Assembly: GCA_003229495.1 (NCBI GenBank)
Contig: QIEB01000161.1
Location: forward strand, 1 to 11,920
Length of the DNA: 11,920 bases
Reading direction: 5' to 3'
From: Flammeovirgaceae bacterium
GTDB lineage: Bacteria; Bacteroidota; Bacteroidia; Cytophagales; Cyclobacteriaceae
Made by a program: the position numbers and the translations under genes. Every line of letters starts with the position of its first letter. The first letter of the stretch is position 1. Below are positions 5,622 through 11,920 of this stretch, piece by piece. The notes under the pieces were generated by a model, which was not told the origin of the DNA, did no database searches, and saw nothing but the letters and a program-made list of their open reading frames with translations.

Positions 5622-7580
5622 TCAGCCAACTTCTGGTGATACCGTCAAAGCAGAAAGGTTCATTTCTTTTTCTAAATCGAGGAATCTTTTGTAGGATCTA
5701 AGGGGTTTAAACTCTGATAGTGTGAAAATGTAAGGCATGTCCTGATCATGCACCTCATATCCCTTTTCTATCCACTCCATTGCTTTATCAAAGTTATTTG
5801 CACGTATGAATGCAACTGCTATCCCTATTGGTTGCACATATACCCTTTCGCTCTTGAAAACTCTTTCCTTTGATTCTGCCAAGGTTTGCATGGCGAAATA
5901 GTAATCCTTGGAATTGTACGCCTCGATCATTGTATTTAATGAGTCAGGATCAGATGCCTGGATCTTTTTTTGAATATCAAATGACTTTTCCAATTCCTCA
6001 GCCTGAAAATAACACATATCCAATAACCTGAAAGTCAGGATATTATTTGGGTCAATATCGAATGCTTTCAAGCCCAATGCCATTGCTTCTTCAAAATACT
6101 CAGCGTGGTAGTTCACAACTCCGGCAAGAGAATTAACCAAAGGGTTGTTGGGATCTAATGAAATGCCCTTATTAACTTCCGATATTGCCTCATCAAAGCG
6201 TTTCAAAAAGATCAATAAGTGCCCATAAAATGAGTGAGCAAGAGCATTATTTTCGTTCGCATTAATGGATTTTATGAAGGAATGCTCAGCCTGTTCCCAA
6301 TTCCACTTGGCTGTCACTTTAAGTAATGCAAGCATTAGATGGATGTCGGAGGAATCCTCATCCAATACAAGGGCTTTCTGGCTATTTTCCATAATGGCTT
6401 GGCCAGCAGTTTGTGGATCCACCAAACCCATTTGTGCTTGTGATACCAGAATGTTTACAATACCGGCATAGGCCGGTGCAAATGTCGGATCAATATCGAT
6501 GGTTCGTTCGAATTGTTTGATGGCTAATTCAAAATCCTTTGCTGTTAGTTTCTCCCAGTGAAAAATACCCCTCAGATATGAATCATATGCTTCAGGAATG
6601 ACCGTTTTAGCATGTCCTATAACGGACCTCTCCGCCACAGTAAGATTCAGGTTTATTTCCCTGGCAATGGACTGTGTTACTTCATCAAATAACTCATAGA
6701 CGTTGGCAACAGGCCGATCGAATACCTCAGCCCAAATGTGTTTTTCTTCAGGAAACACCTTTATGAGTTGGACGTTTATGCGTATGATGCCATTCAACCT
6801 CATTACTGATGCCTCTACTACACGGTCAATCACAAGTTCTTTGGCAATCTCTGGTATTGATAGGACAGAATTTTTGTATTTGAGGGTTGAGGTTTTTGAA
6901 ATAACACGTAACGATCCTATCCTGGACAAAGCAGTTATCAGGTTATCGTGGATACCAGCAACAAAATACTCTCGTCTAGGATCTCCAGTCAAATTATCGA
7001 AGGGAAGAACCGCAAGAGATTGTATACCATATTTACTGCCCACAAGTTTCCGGACTTTGTCTTCAGACGGTATAATTAAGTTTGGAGCATCAATAGCATA
7101 GGTGTTTATTTTACCCATAATGTTCTTCAGCCGAATTTCACCCAGAAGCCTTGTTGCGTTTCTCGAATCTTGCGTAATAGACTTTTGAACTGCTTCGGAT
7201 ATAAAAATACTGCCAGGCTCGGCTATTGATTCTAGTCTTGATGCAATGTTCACTCCTTCTCCATATACGTCATTTTCAGTAACAATTACTTTGGCTATGT
7301 GGACTCCAATCCTTATTTTACCTTTGAGCATGCCTGCAGCGGATTGCTGAATTGCAATTGCCGCTGTTACGGCGCTGTTAGAATTGTCAAATACGGCAAG
7401 AGCCCCATCTCCCATTTCCTTCAACCATGTACCCTCATTTTTCTCAATTATAGGTTTCTGAAGTTCACGGTTTTGCTGGAGTACTTGCATGGCACGGTCC
7501 TCATCCTCCTCCATCATGGAGGTATAGCCCACAATGTCGGTAAACATGATGGCACTTAATTGACGTGATAGAACTGGCAT
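5622..7580 (-). CDS. Soluble class III adenylate cyclase with TolB-like and TPR domains
   Basis: 652 residues in three modules. Residues 6-165 are a class III cyclase with both metal Asp residues (Asp15 in FTDIVGYT, Asp58 in LKEMGDG), substrate-contacting Lys54 and Asp104 (DVYGEGVN), and transition-state Asn111 and Arg115; all active-site residues are present. The Lys/Asp pair suggests ATP, hence cAMP. Residues ~185-310 are a TolB-like/FlgO-type segment (LAVLPFDNLTGDPRREYF, then KTSTLKYKN and HIWAEVFDR). The rest is TPR-like repeats (AIKQFERTIDIDPTFAPAYA, NKGISLDPNNPLVN). No membrane segment or signal peptide is seen, so it should be cytoplasmic. The start ATG is immediately followed by the cyclase fold. 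A palindrome, R5, separates it from the next cyclase upstream of it. It probably binds other proteins through the TPRs; the signal it senses is unknown. Confidence 0.87.
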   Translation of the reverse strand: MPVLSRQLSAIMFTDIVGYTSMMEEDEDRAMQVLQQNRELQKPIIEKNEGTWLKEMGDGALAVFDNSNSAVTAAIAIQQSAAGMLKGKIRIGVHIAKVIVTENDVYGEGVNIASRLESIAEPGSIFISEAVQKSITQDSRNATRLLGEIRLKNIMGKINTYAIDAPNLIIPSEDKVRKLVGSKYGIQSLAVLPFDNLTGDPRREYFVAGIHDNLITALSRIGSLRVISKTSTLKYKNSVLSIPEIAKELVIDRVVEASVMRLNGIIRINVQLIKVFPEEKHIWAEVFDRPVANVYELFDEVTQSIAREINLNLTVAERSVIGHAKTVIPEAYDSYLRGIFHWEKLTAKDFELAIKQFERTIDIDPTFAPAYAGIVNILVSQAQMGLVDPQTAGQAIMENSQKALVLDEDSSDIHLMLALLKVTAKWNWEQAEHSFIKSINANENNALAHSFYGHLLIFLKRFDEAISEVNKGISLDPNNPLVNSLAGVVNYHAEYFEEAMALGLKAFDIDPNNILTFRLLDMCYFQAEELEKSFDIQKKIQASDPDSLNTMIEAYNSKDYYFAMQTLAESKERVFKSERVYVQPIGIAVAFIRANNFDKAMEWIEKGYEVHDQDMPYIFTLSEFKPLRSYKRFLDLEKEMNLSALTVSPEVG

Positions 7581-7642
7581 GAGAATAAGTTACAAAAAAT
7601 ACTAGGAAGGTGTATCTACTCTATTGATAATCAGAGATTGGT

Positions 7643-7674
7643 GACCGACTGCTTTCGGCCAAAAGCGGCCGTTC
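7643..7674 (+). repeat. 32-bp palindromic repeat, copy R5
   Basis: The core GCTTTCGGCCAAAAGCGGCC is exact, with four mispaired positions between the arms. It lies in the 109-base gap between the two cyclase genes, 15 bases beyond the stop of the upstream one (minus strand). Confidence 0.8.
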
Positions 7675-7689
7675 GCTGGGCACTCTTTT

Positions 7690-10005
7690 TCACTCCAGAA
7701 ACCCCACTTTATCCAACATCATCTGCCAACGTGGATCATCATGTAGTGGTTCAAACTCCGGTTCCACTTTAAGCCAGTATAGCTCCACTTCATTGTCCAG
7801 TAATGATTTCTCCAACCACCTGAAGGCATCATCCGCATTGCCTTTCGAGCCATGGATCATTGCAATATAAAAGGAGGGGCTTCCTCCAGCTGATTCTCCA
7901 CTTCTTGCTATAAGAGAATTAAGCTCCAGGTTATGGTTTTCGATGTCGCCCGTCTTATAGTAGGCAATGGCCTTATATCCCATCACCCTTGGTATTGCCT
8001 TTACTTCTAGGGAAAGATCCAGTATCTCCAACACTTGGTTGTATTGTTTTTGGATCAAATAAGCTCGGGCGCTTTCTGTAAAAGCCAGAACATTGTCATT
8101 GGATACTTGTCTCGCTCGCCTGATGCTTTCATTCATCTGTTCCACTTCACTATTATAAGACCATACCATGGCCATAATTCCCAAATTGTCGGGGGCATTA
8201 TTTAACTCTAATAATTTTTTGCCAATGGGAATAGCCTCATCAAATCTACCCATTGCCAGCAGAAAGTCAAGGTACAAACGATAGGCAACTTGATCTGTGG
8301 GTGTTAATTTTAGGGCTGTAAGGAATTCGATTTCGGCTTTGTTGAAGTCCTTCTCGTACCACAGATAATAGGCACCCATCCTGGAGTGTGCTGTTCCATC
8401 CAGCGGATCTAGTAAAAGGGCTTTTTCCAACATTTTCTTTCCCTCATCCGCAATGTCAATGGGATTCTTGTTATTGGCAAACCCGGCCTGAAAGATTATG
8501 TTATTTCCAAGAAGAGCATAAGCTGAGGCAAAATTGCTATCAAGCTGAATTGCCTGGTTCAACCATTCCTGCTCAACTTGGTACTCTACAGATAGAAGGG
8601 GGCTATTCAGTGCTTTTAGATACAGGTCATATGCCTCCATATTCTTAGTAGGCATTTGCTCCATTCGTTCAATTATTTCAGGCTGAATTTGGGCATCGAG
8701 AATAGATGCCACCTTTTGAGCCACCTCGCTCTGAATGGCAAATACATCATCTAATTTACGATCATAGGTTTCTGACCAGAGGTGCATATTAGTCCCCCCA
8801 TCGATCAGCTGAACGGTTATCCTTACCCTTTCTCCAGCCTTTCTGACACTACCTTCCAATATATTTGCTACCCCCAATTCCCGGGCAATCTCACTTGTCG
8901 ATTTAGTAGTTCCCTTGTACTGCATCACAGAAGTTCTGGAAATAACCTGCAAATCCTGGATCTTAACCAGATGATTCAGAATTTCCTCCATCATGCCATC
9001 GCTGAAATACTCCTGTTCAGGGTCATTGCTCATATTTACGAATGGGATCACTGCTATGGATTTATTCGTGACCATAGGTTCCAGGGTAGATTCAGTGGGT
9101 TCCTGGTTCCGGTCAACAGTGCGGAAGCGGGGATACAAGTACATGATTACAATGACCAGAACAAGTGCAACAATGATGAAAGTACCCGTCAAAGGTTTCC
9201 TTTGGCTAGCCGAATAAGGGTTCTGCCATGACTGTTTCGAGGTAGTGCGTACGAAACCTTCAGGACTGCGCTCATAGTTCCAAGCCATGTACAAGGCCAC
9301 GGGGAAACCAGCAATGAGAATGCTCAACAAAGCAATTGATGACCATGTTGGCAGGTTAACCACCGACGTAGCGTACGGTAATAACAGTATTAGCAGGAGT
9401 GATAGCACTATATAGGTTGCCCCAGCCTGTATAACTCCCCGTCTTTGTACTTCTGCCCAAAGGTGACCGCTTAACTCTTTGTCTTCTTTGACTTCTGGTA
9501 TTGGCAAACCTACCCCTTGAACAGCGTAGGTACGCACCCCATAATCCACGTTCTTTAATCTACTTTCGCCGAGATATTTAGCTTGAACATCGGTTTGACC
9601 CCTGATTGATTTCTCTACATTATCGGAAATATAGATCCCTCCTGGATCTGCAATGGATTCAAGTCTAGAAGCTACATTGACCCCATCGCCATAAACATCA
9701 TCGTTCTCGATAGTAATGTCTCCTAGGTGAAGACCTATCCGTAACTTGGCATCAAGTTTACCACGTGCGATTTCCTGAATCTCCACAGCACAATTAACTG
9801 CATCAAGGGCAGTTCCAAACTTGGCTAGTGCCCCATCGCCCATTTCTTTCAACCACTGGCCATGATGCTTTTCAACTAGGGGCTTCTGGATCTCCTTGCT
9901 GATGCGTACCAGCTCAAGTGCTTTATTGGAGTCTCTGCCCATCAAGGCCGTATACCCGACAATATCAGTAAACATGATGGCAGCGAGTTGGCGGGATTGA
10001 GACAT
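7690..10005 (-). CDS. Membrane-anchored class III adenylate cyclase with TolB-like and TPR domains
   Basis: 771 residues. Residues 5-160 form the cyclase domain with Asp14 and Asp57 (metals), Lys53 and Asp103 (base contact), and Asn110 and Arg114, so it should be active and prefer ATP. Three hydrophobic segments follow at about 194-213, 222-241 and 274-292. Then comes a TolB-like/FlgO-type module at ~314-440 (SIAVIPFVNMSNDPEQEYFS, then EGSVRKAGERVRITVQLIDG and HLWSETYDRKLDDVF), and TPR-like repeats to the end. With an odd number of membrane segments, the cyclase would be cytoplasmic and the TolB-like/TPR part on the other side of the inner membrane, a plausible layout for transmembrane signalling. 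The closing HDDPRWQMMLDKVGFLE is shared with the broken gene at 1634-2095. It is a paralogue of the soluble neighbour at 5622, which lacks the membrane part. Confidence 0.88.
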   Translation of the reverse strand: MSQSRQLAAIMFTDIVGYTALMGRDSNKALELVRISKEIQKPLVEKHHGQWLKEMGDGALAKFGTALDAVNCAVEIQEIARGKLDAKLRIGLHLGDITIENDDVYGDGVNVASRLESIADPGGIYISDNVEKSIRGQTDVQAKYLGESRLKNVDYGVRTYAVQGVGLPIPEVKEDKELSGHLWAEVQRRGVIQAGATYIVLSLLLILLLPYATSVVNLPTWSSIALLSILIAGFPVALYMAWNYERSPEGFVRTTSKQSWQNPYSASQRKPLTGTFIIVALVLVIVIMYLYPRFRTVDRNQEPTESTLEPMVTNKSIAVIPFVNMSNDPEQEYFSDGMMEEILNHLVKIQDLQVISRTSVMQYKGTTKSTSEIARELGVANILEGSVRKAGERVRITVQLIDGGTNMHLWSETYDRKLDDVFAIQSEVAQKVASILDAQIQPEIIERMEQMPTKNMEAYDLYLKALNSPLLSVEYQVEQEWLNQAIQLDSNFASAYALLGNNIIFQAGFANNKNPIDIADEGKKMLEKALLLDPLDGTAHSRMGAYYLWYEKDFNKAEIEFLTALKLTPTDQVAYRLYLDFLLAMGRFDEAIPIGKKLLELNNAPDNLGIMAMVWSYNSEVEQMNESIRRARQVSNDNVLAFTESARAYLIQKQYNQVLEILDLSLEVKAIPRVMGYKAIAYYKTGDIENHNLELNSLIARSGESAGGSPSFYIAMIHGSKGNADDAFRWLEKSLLDNEVELYWLKVEPEFEPLHDDPRWQMMLDKVGFLE

Positions 10006-10088
10006 GGAACTACAAAATATGAAAATATAACCAAGTAAGCGAGTATGGATTCTAGATCAGACTAAAAGTCAGCATTATGCTTAATGGT

Positions 10089-10318
10089 GAACGGCAGCTT
10101 TCGGCCCAGGCTGTGTAAAAACGCCACAGCAGCTGAGAAAAAGACGATTGTTGATGTCAAGATAAAATGTACACTATCCGGCATTCGTGAGGCTTCCGAA
10201 CCGATAACTCCCTTCCAGCGGGAACCACACTTCTCCGAAATAAAGTCGAGCTTAAAGGAGACTACATGAGGCCGTTTTTACGTTTTCACACAGCCTGGGG
10301 GGCCAATAGCGGCCGTTC
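10089..10318 (+). repeat. Palindromic repeat R6, interrupted by a small mobile element
   Basis: The left 18 bases (10089-10106, GAACGGCAGCTTTCGGCC) and right 14 bases (10305-10318, AATAGCGGCCGTTC) together make one complete 32-bp copy. They are separated by the element at about 10105-10300 and a second GGCC at 10301-10304. GGCC is therefore present on both sides, consistent with a 4-bp target duplication at the palindrome centre. Confidence 0.78.
10105..10300. mobile_element. MITE-like non-autonomous element with IS1182-type ends
   Basis: About 196 bp bounded by inverted repeats. The left end reads CCCAGGCTGTGTAAAAACG; the right end, read on the minus strand, gives CCCAGGCTGTGTGAAAACG, identical at 18 of 19 positions. 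The left repeat also matches the surviving end of the IS1182-type remnant at 910-929. The interior carries no convincing gene. A 61-codon plus-strand frame crosses the left boundary and has no family features, so it is probably chance. The interior does not resemble the 5' part of the IS remnant, so it is either a deletion derivative of a related IS or a true MITE. It would need a transposase supplied from elsewhere. Confidence 0.68.
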
Positions 10319-10451
10319 GACTCAGAGTATATTCGATTAGCTTTGGGCTTTCGTTGTACTAGATTTTATCATCATATGATGTTGTCTAGTTACTTCTGGG
10401 GGTAAATCGAGCAGTCTTGTCGCAAGGTAGCGCTTCAATCTTTCTGTATTA

Positions 10452-10841
10452 CTACTGCGATAAGCTGCTATTCCAGATGTCACGGTGCAGCTTCCAAGTA
10501 CCATCCTCAAGCTTCCAGATTACCAAGTACTTGCCTGTATCCATCACTTGGTCATCTGCGTTACTCAGGGTGTATTGGCCCATATCAATAGCCGTATCAC
10601 CATGCTGCTCTACCTCTACGATGTCGAGCTTGGCGTTTTTTATTCCCATATCCATTGCTCCTTGCCAAAATGCCTCAATGGCCTGTTTGCCTTTGACAAA
10701 ATCGGATCCTGTTGGTAGCAGCACCCCGTTGGCGGAGTAGAGGTCGGCCATGCCAGCGGCGTCACCTCGTCCGAAGATCGATTCAAAATTGTCAGCAGCA
10801 GTACGGATTACTGCGTGAATGTTCATCGTTTGTGTTGTCAT
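10452..10841 (-). CDS. NTF2-like / SnoaL-type (DUF4440-like) small protein
   Basis: The 129 residues have the usual single-domain NTF2-like pattern: an N-terminal helix pair (AVIRTAADNFESIFGRGDAA), MADLYSANGVLLPTGSDFVK, the GKQAIEAFWQGAMDMG helix, and closing beta strands ending KYLVIWKLEDGTWKLHRDIW. This fold often serves as a ligand-binding or isomerase-like scaffold. Members of the DUF4440 type are frequently called ketosteroid isomerase homologues without a known reaction. There is no signal peptide, so it should be cytoplasmic. Met6 is an alternative start; the first ATG is kept because nothing argues against it. It stands alone, with a 479-base gap upstream. No substrate can be inferred. 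Confidence 0.82.
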   Translation of the reverse strand: MTTQTMNIHAVIRTAADNFESIFGRGDAAGMADLYSANGVLLPTGSDFVKGKQAIEAFWQGAMDMGIKNAKLDIVEVEQHGDTAIDMGQYTLSNADDQVMDTGKYLVIWKLEDGTWKLHRDIWNSSLSQ

Positions 10842-11320
10842 AGTGTCATGCTTGTTTTGAGTATGTGCTCGTGCGTTACAACGGAGAGTAGGTCAACCCT
10901 AAATAGCCAGAGCAGCTGCATAATATAAAAATATTGCAACCCTGATCCTATAAAGCACTTTAAAAAAGTGATAGCACACTCTCTTGTATTGAGAATGTTG
11001 GGTAAACAAAATTCAAAAATATCGTTGGTTCGGGTTAACCTGTAATCAGGAAGTTAATTAAATCCCAGGTTTTGATTTTTACTGTTATTTCTTAGTATAT
11101 CAAGAGAAATTCCATTACTACATCCTAAACCTTCAATTAAGTCTTCAACCTTATATAGATAAGTGGCGAACGACTGCTTTCGGCCAAAAGCGGCCGATCA
11201 TGCTCACTTAGGGAACACTAATTTAATCAGCGGGTATATAGCAGTAGCTACTCGTCTGAATCTTCCAAATTACCTATTACTCAAGGTAATGTTAACCTGA
11301 TACTTACTTGACAGGATTAA
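10842..11320. other. Gene-free gap with palindrome R7
   Basis: No open frame with protein-like features was found on either strand. Besides palindrome R7 there is a short AT-rich hairpin, CACTTT-AAA-AAAGTG at 10956-10970, too weak to call a terminator. The promoter for the minus-strand gene at 10452 should lie in the left part of this gap but is not recognisable with confidence. Confidence 0.5.
11168..11199 (+). repeat. 32-bp palindromic repeat, copy R7
   Basis: The core GCTTTCGGCCAAAAGCGGCC is identical to R5. The right arm has one change (CCGATC instead of CCGTTC). It lies 121 bases beyond the stop of the lipoprotein gene, on that gene's 3' side. Confidence 0.8.
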
Positions 11321-11773
11321 TCACTGCAGCGACGTTTGGATACGAATTTTACCGTCTTCAATAATAAAGGTATCCGTACCAAAAGGCACTTCCAGAGTTG
11401 GAGTAGTACAATCCCAAAGGATATAGGCCACTTCGTTTTCAACAAATATCGACTTCATACTAATTTCGGTGGAATCAGTAGGAAAGCTTGGAAAAAGCCC
11501 TGCAAAGAATGAACTTATTTGCTCCAAACCTTTGTAGGTGGAATCAGGAGTAATAATAATGGATTCTTCCGTGTAATCGGAAACCACAGCCTCCAAATCA
11601 TTCTGTCCGAATGATTCTAAATGATGGTCCAGGACTTTTTGTGACACTTCACTGCTTGATGAAGGTGCTACTTCCATTGCAGTTTCCATCGTTTGATCTT
11701 TTTGGACTGGACCAGAGCACGCAAAGAATATACCCAAGGAGCTAATCAGTATGACGAGTAATTGATTTTTCAT
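11321..11773 (-). CDS. NTF2-like (SnoaL-type) lipoprotein
   Basis: The 150-residue protein opens with a lipoprotein signal: Lys3-type N-region, hydrophobic LLVILISSLGIFF, then lipobox FFAC with Cys19 followed by SGP. It should be lipidated and exported to an envelope membrane. A low-complexity linker (~20-45, rich in Glu, Ser and Thr) leads to an NTF2-like domain: VLDHHLESFGQNDLEAVVSD, YTEESIIITPDSTYKG, a helix with QISSFFAGLFP, then strands ENEVAYILWDC and TFIIEDGKI. The C-terminus stops shortly after IRIQTS, close to where such domains end. It shares the fold with the cytoplasmic protein at 10452, but the sequences are too different for a recent duplication. Function is unknown; extracytoplasmic ligand binding is the likely class of role. 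Confidence 0.83.
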   Translation of the reverse strand: MKNQLLVILISSLGIFFACSGPVQKDQTMETAMEVAPSSSSEVSQKVLDHHLESFGQNDLEAVVSDYTEESIIITPDSTYKGLEQISSFFAGLFPSFPTDSTEISMKSIFVENEVAYILWDCTTPTLEVPFGTDTFIIEDGKIRIQTSLQ

Positions 11774-11900
11774 TTTTAAAGAATTAGTTGGTAGGTTGTT
11801 ACCAAGGTAATAATTCTATGTTTAAGCGCAATATCACTTATCTAATTCAATGGATCTAGTCAAGCAGAACGTCCGATTTGCTTAGTTAGCCGTCTTTGCT

Positions 11901-11920
11901 GAACGGCAACTTTCGGCCAA
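11901..11920 (+). repeat. Palindromic repeat, copy R8 (cut by window end)
   Basis: GAACGGCAACTTTCGGCCAA matches the first 20 of 32 positions of the family with two changes from the consensus left arm. It lies 127 bases upstream of the lipoprotein start. Confidence 0.75.

Larger units (their letters stand above)
10006..10451. other. Gene-free gap holding palindrome R6 and the MITE-like element
   Basis: Apart from the interrupted palindrome and its insert, bases 10006-10088 and 10319-10451 hold no gene, RNA or clear terminator that I can recognise. The promoter of the membrane cyclase should lie in 10006-10088, but no confident Bacteroidota-type -33/-7 pair was seen. Confidence 0.5.

Noticed and set aside
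5464..5694. 76-codon plus-strand frame between the kinase and the cyclase
   Set aside because: It starts within palindrome R4 and runs into the antisense 3' end of the cyclase gene. One hydrophobic stretch alone is not enough to call a gene.
6703..7101. 132-codon plus-strand frame
   Set aside because: Antisense to the cyclase-to-TolB-like region of the 652-residue protein, with no recognisable motifs.
8782..9231. 149-codon open frame on the plus strand
   Set aside because: It lies fully antisense to the well-supported membrane cyclase, has no family-like features and is rich in residues expected from reading the wrong strand.
10084..10269. 61-codon plus-strand frame across the palindrome and small element
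   Set aside because: It begins in the palindrome, crosses the element boundary and shows no protein family signal; probably chance.
240..11920. CRISPR array formed by the 32-bp repeats
   Set aside because: Spacing between copies is hundreds to thousands of bases and includes genes; there are no regular spacers and no cas genes.

Overview
The window looks like a stretch of a Bacteroidota chromosome, probably of the marine Cytophagales type. This is inferred from the family content (cyclase/TolB-like/TPR proteins, a lipoprotein with a Bacteroidota-like lipobox, an IS1182-type transposase), the moderately AT-rich coding sequence and the lack of clear Shine-Dalgarno sequences. No rRNA, tRNA or CRISPR array was seen, and the species cannot be named from the sequence.

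Layout. Bases 1-210 are the last 69 codons of a class III nucleotide cyclase. Bases 240-1630 are a mobile or decayed block: a 32-bp palindromic repeat, a truncated IS1182-type transposase with one surviving terminal repeat, half of another palindrome, a solo 203-residue tyrosine recombinase, and a palindrome that shares two bases with the recombinase stop codon. Bases 1634-2095 are a broken TPR gene on the minus strand, related to the cyclase/TPR genes further right. Bases ~2105-5438 hold a plus-strand group that appears devoted to inositol phosphate: a C-terminal scrap of a membrane protein (possibly a sodium/solute symporter), a short protein resembling the N-terminus of myo-inositol oxygenase, a fused nucleotidyltransferase/CDP-alcohol phosphatidyltransferase with the architecture of the di-myo-inositol-phosphate-phosphate enzyme (IPCT-DIPPS), an HD-domain protein of the DUF4202 type, and, after a 130-base gap, a PfkB sugar/inositol kinase. 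Bases 5622-10005 carry two consecutive minus-strand class III cyclases with TolB-like and TPR modules, one soluble and one with three predicted membrane segments. Bases 10105-10300 are a small non-autonomous element with IS1182-type ends sitting inside a palindrome. Bases 10452-11773 carry two small NTF2/SnoaL-like proteins, the second a lipoprotein.

How it works together (inference). The kinase could phosphorylate myo-inositol, the N-terminal domain of the fusion could activate the product with CTP, and the membrane domain could transfer phospho-inositol to an acceptor, giving either a soluble phosphodiester or an inositol lipid. The truncated symporter-like and oxygenase-like pieces at the 5' end suggest that the operon once also covered inositol uptake and oxidation and lost those steps by rearrangement. 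The cyclases are probable cAMP sensors whose TPR and TolB-like parts act as protein-interaction modules.

The most striking non-coding signal is a family of eight 32-bp imperfect palindromes (core CTTTCGGCCAAAAG, arms GAACGGC/GCCGTTC) spread through nearly every non-operonic gap. The two IS1182-type elements both meet these palindromes at the central GGCC, so the repeats appear to be their landing site.
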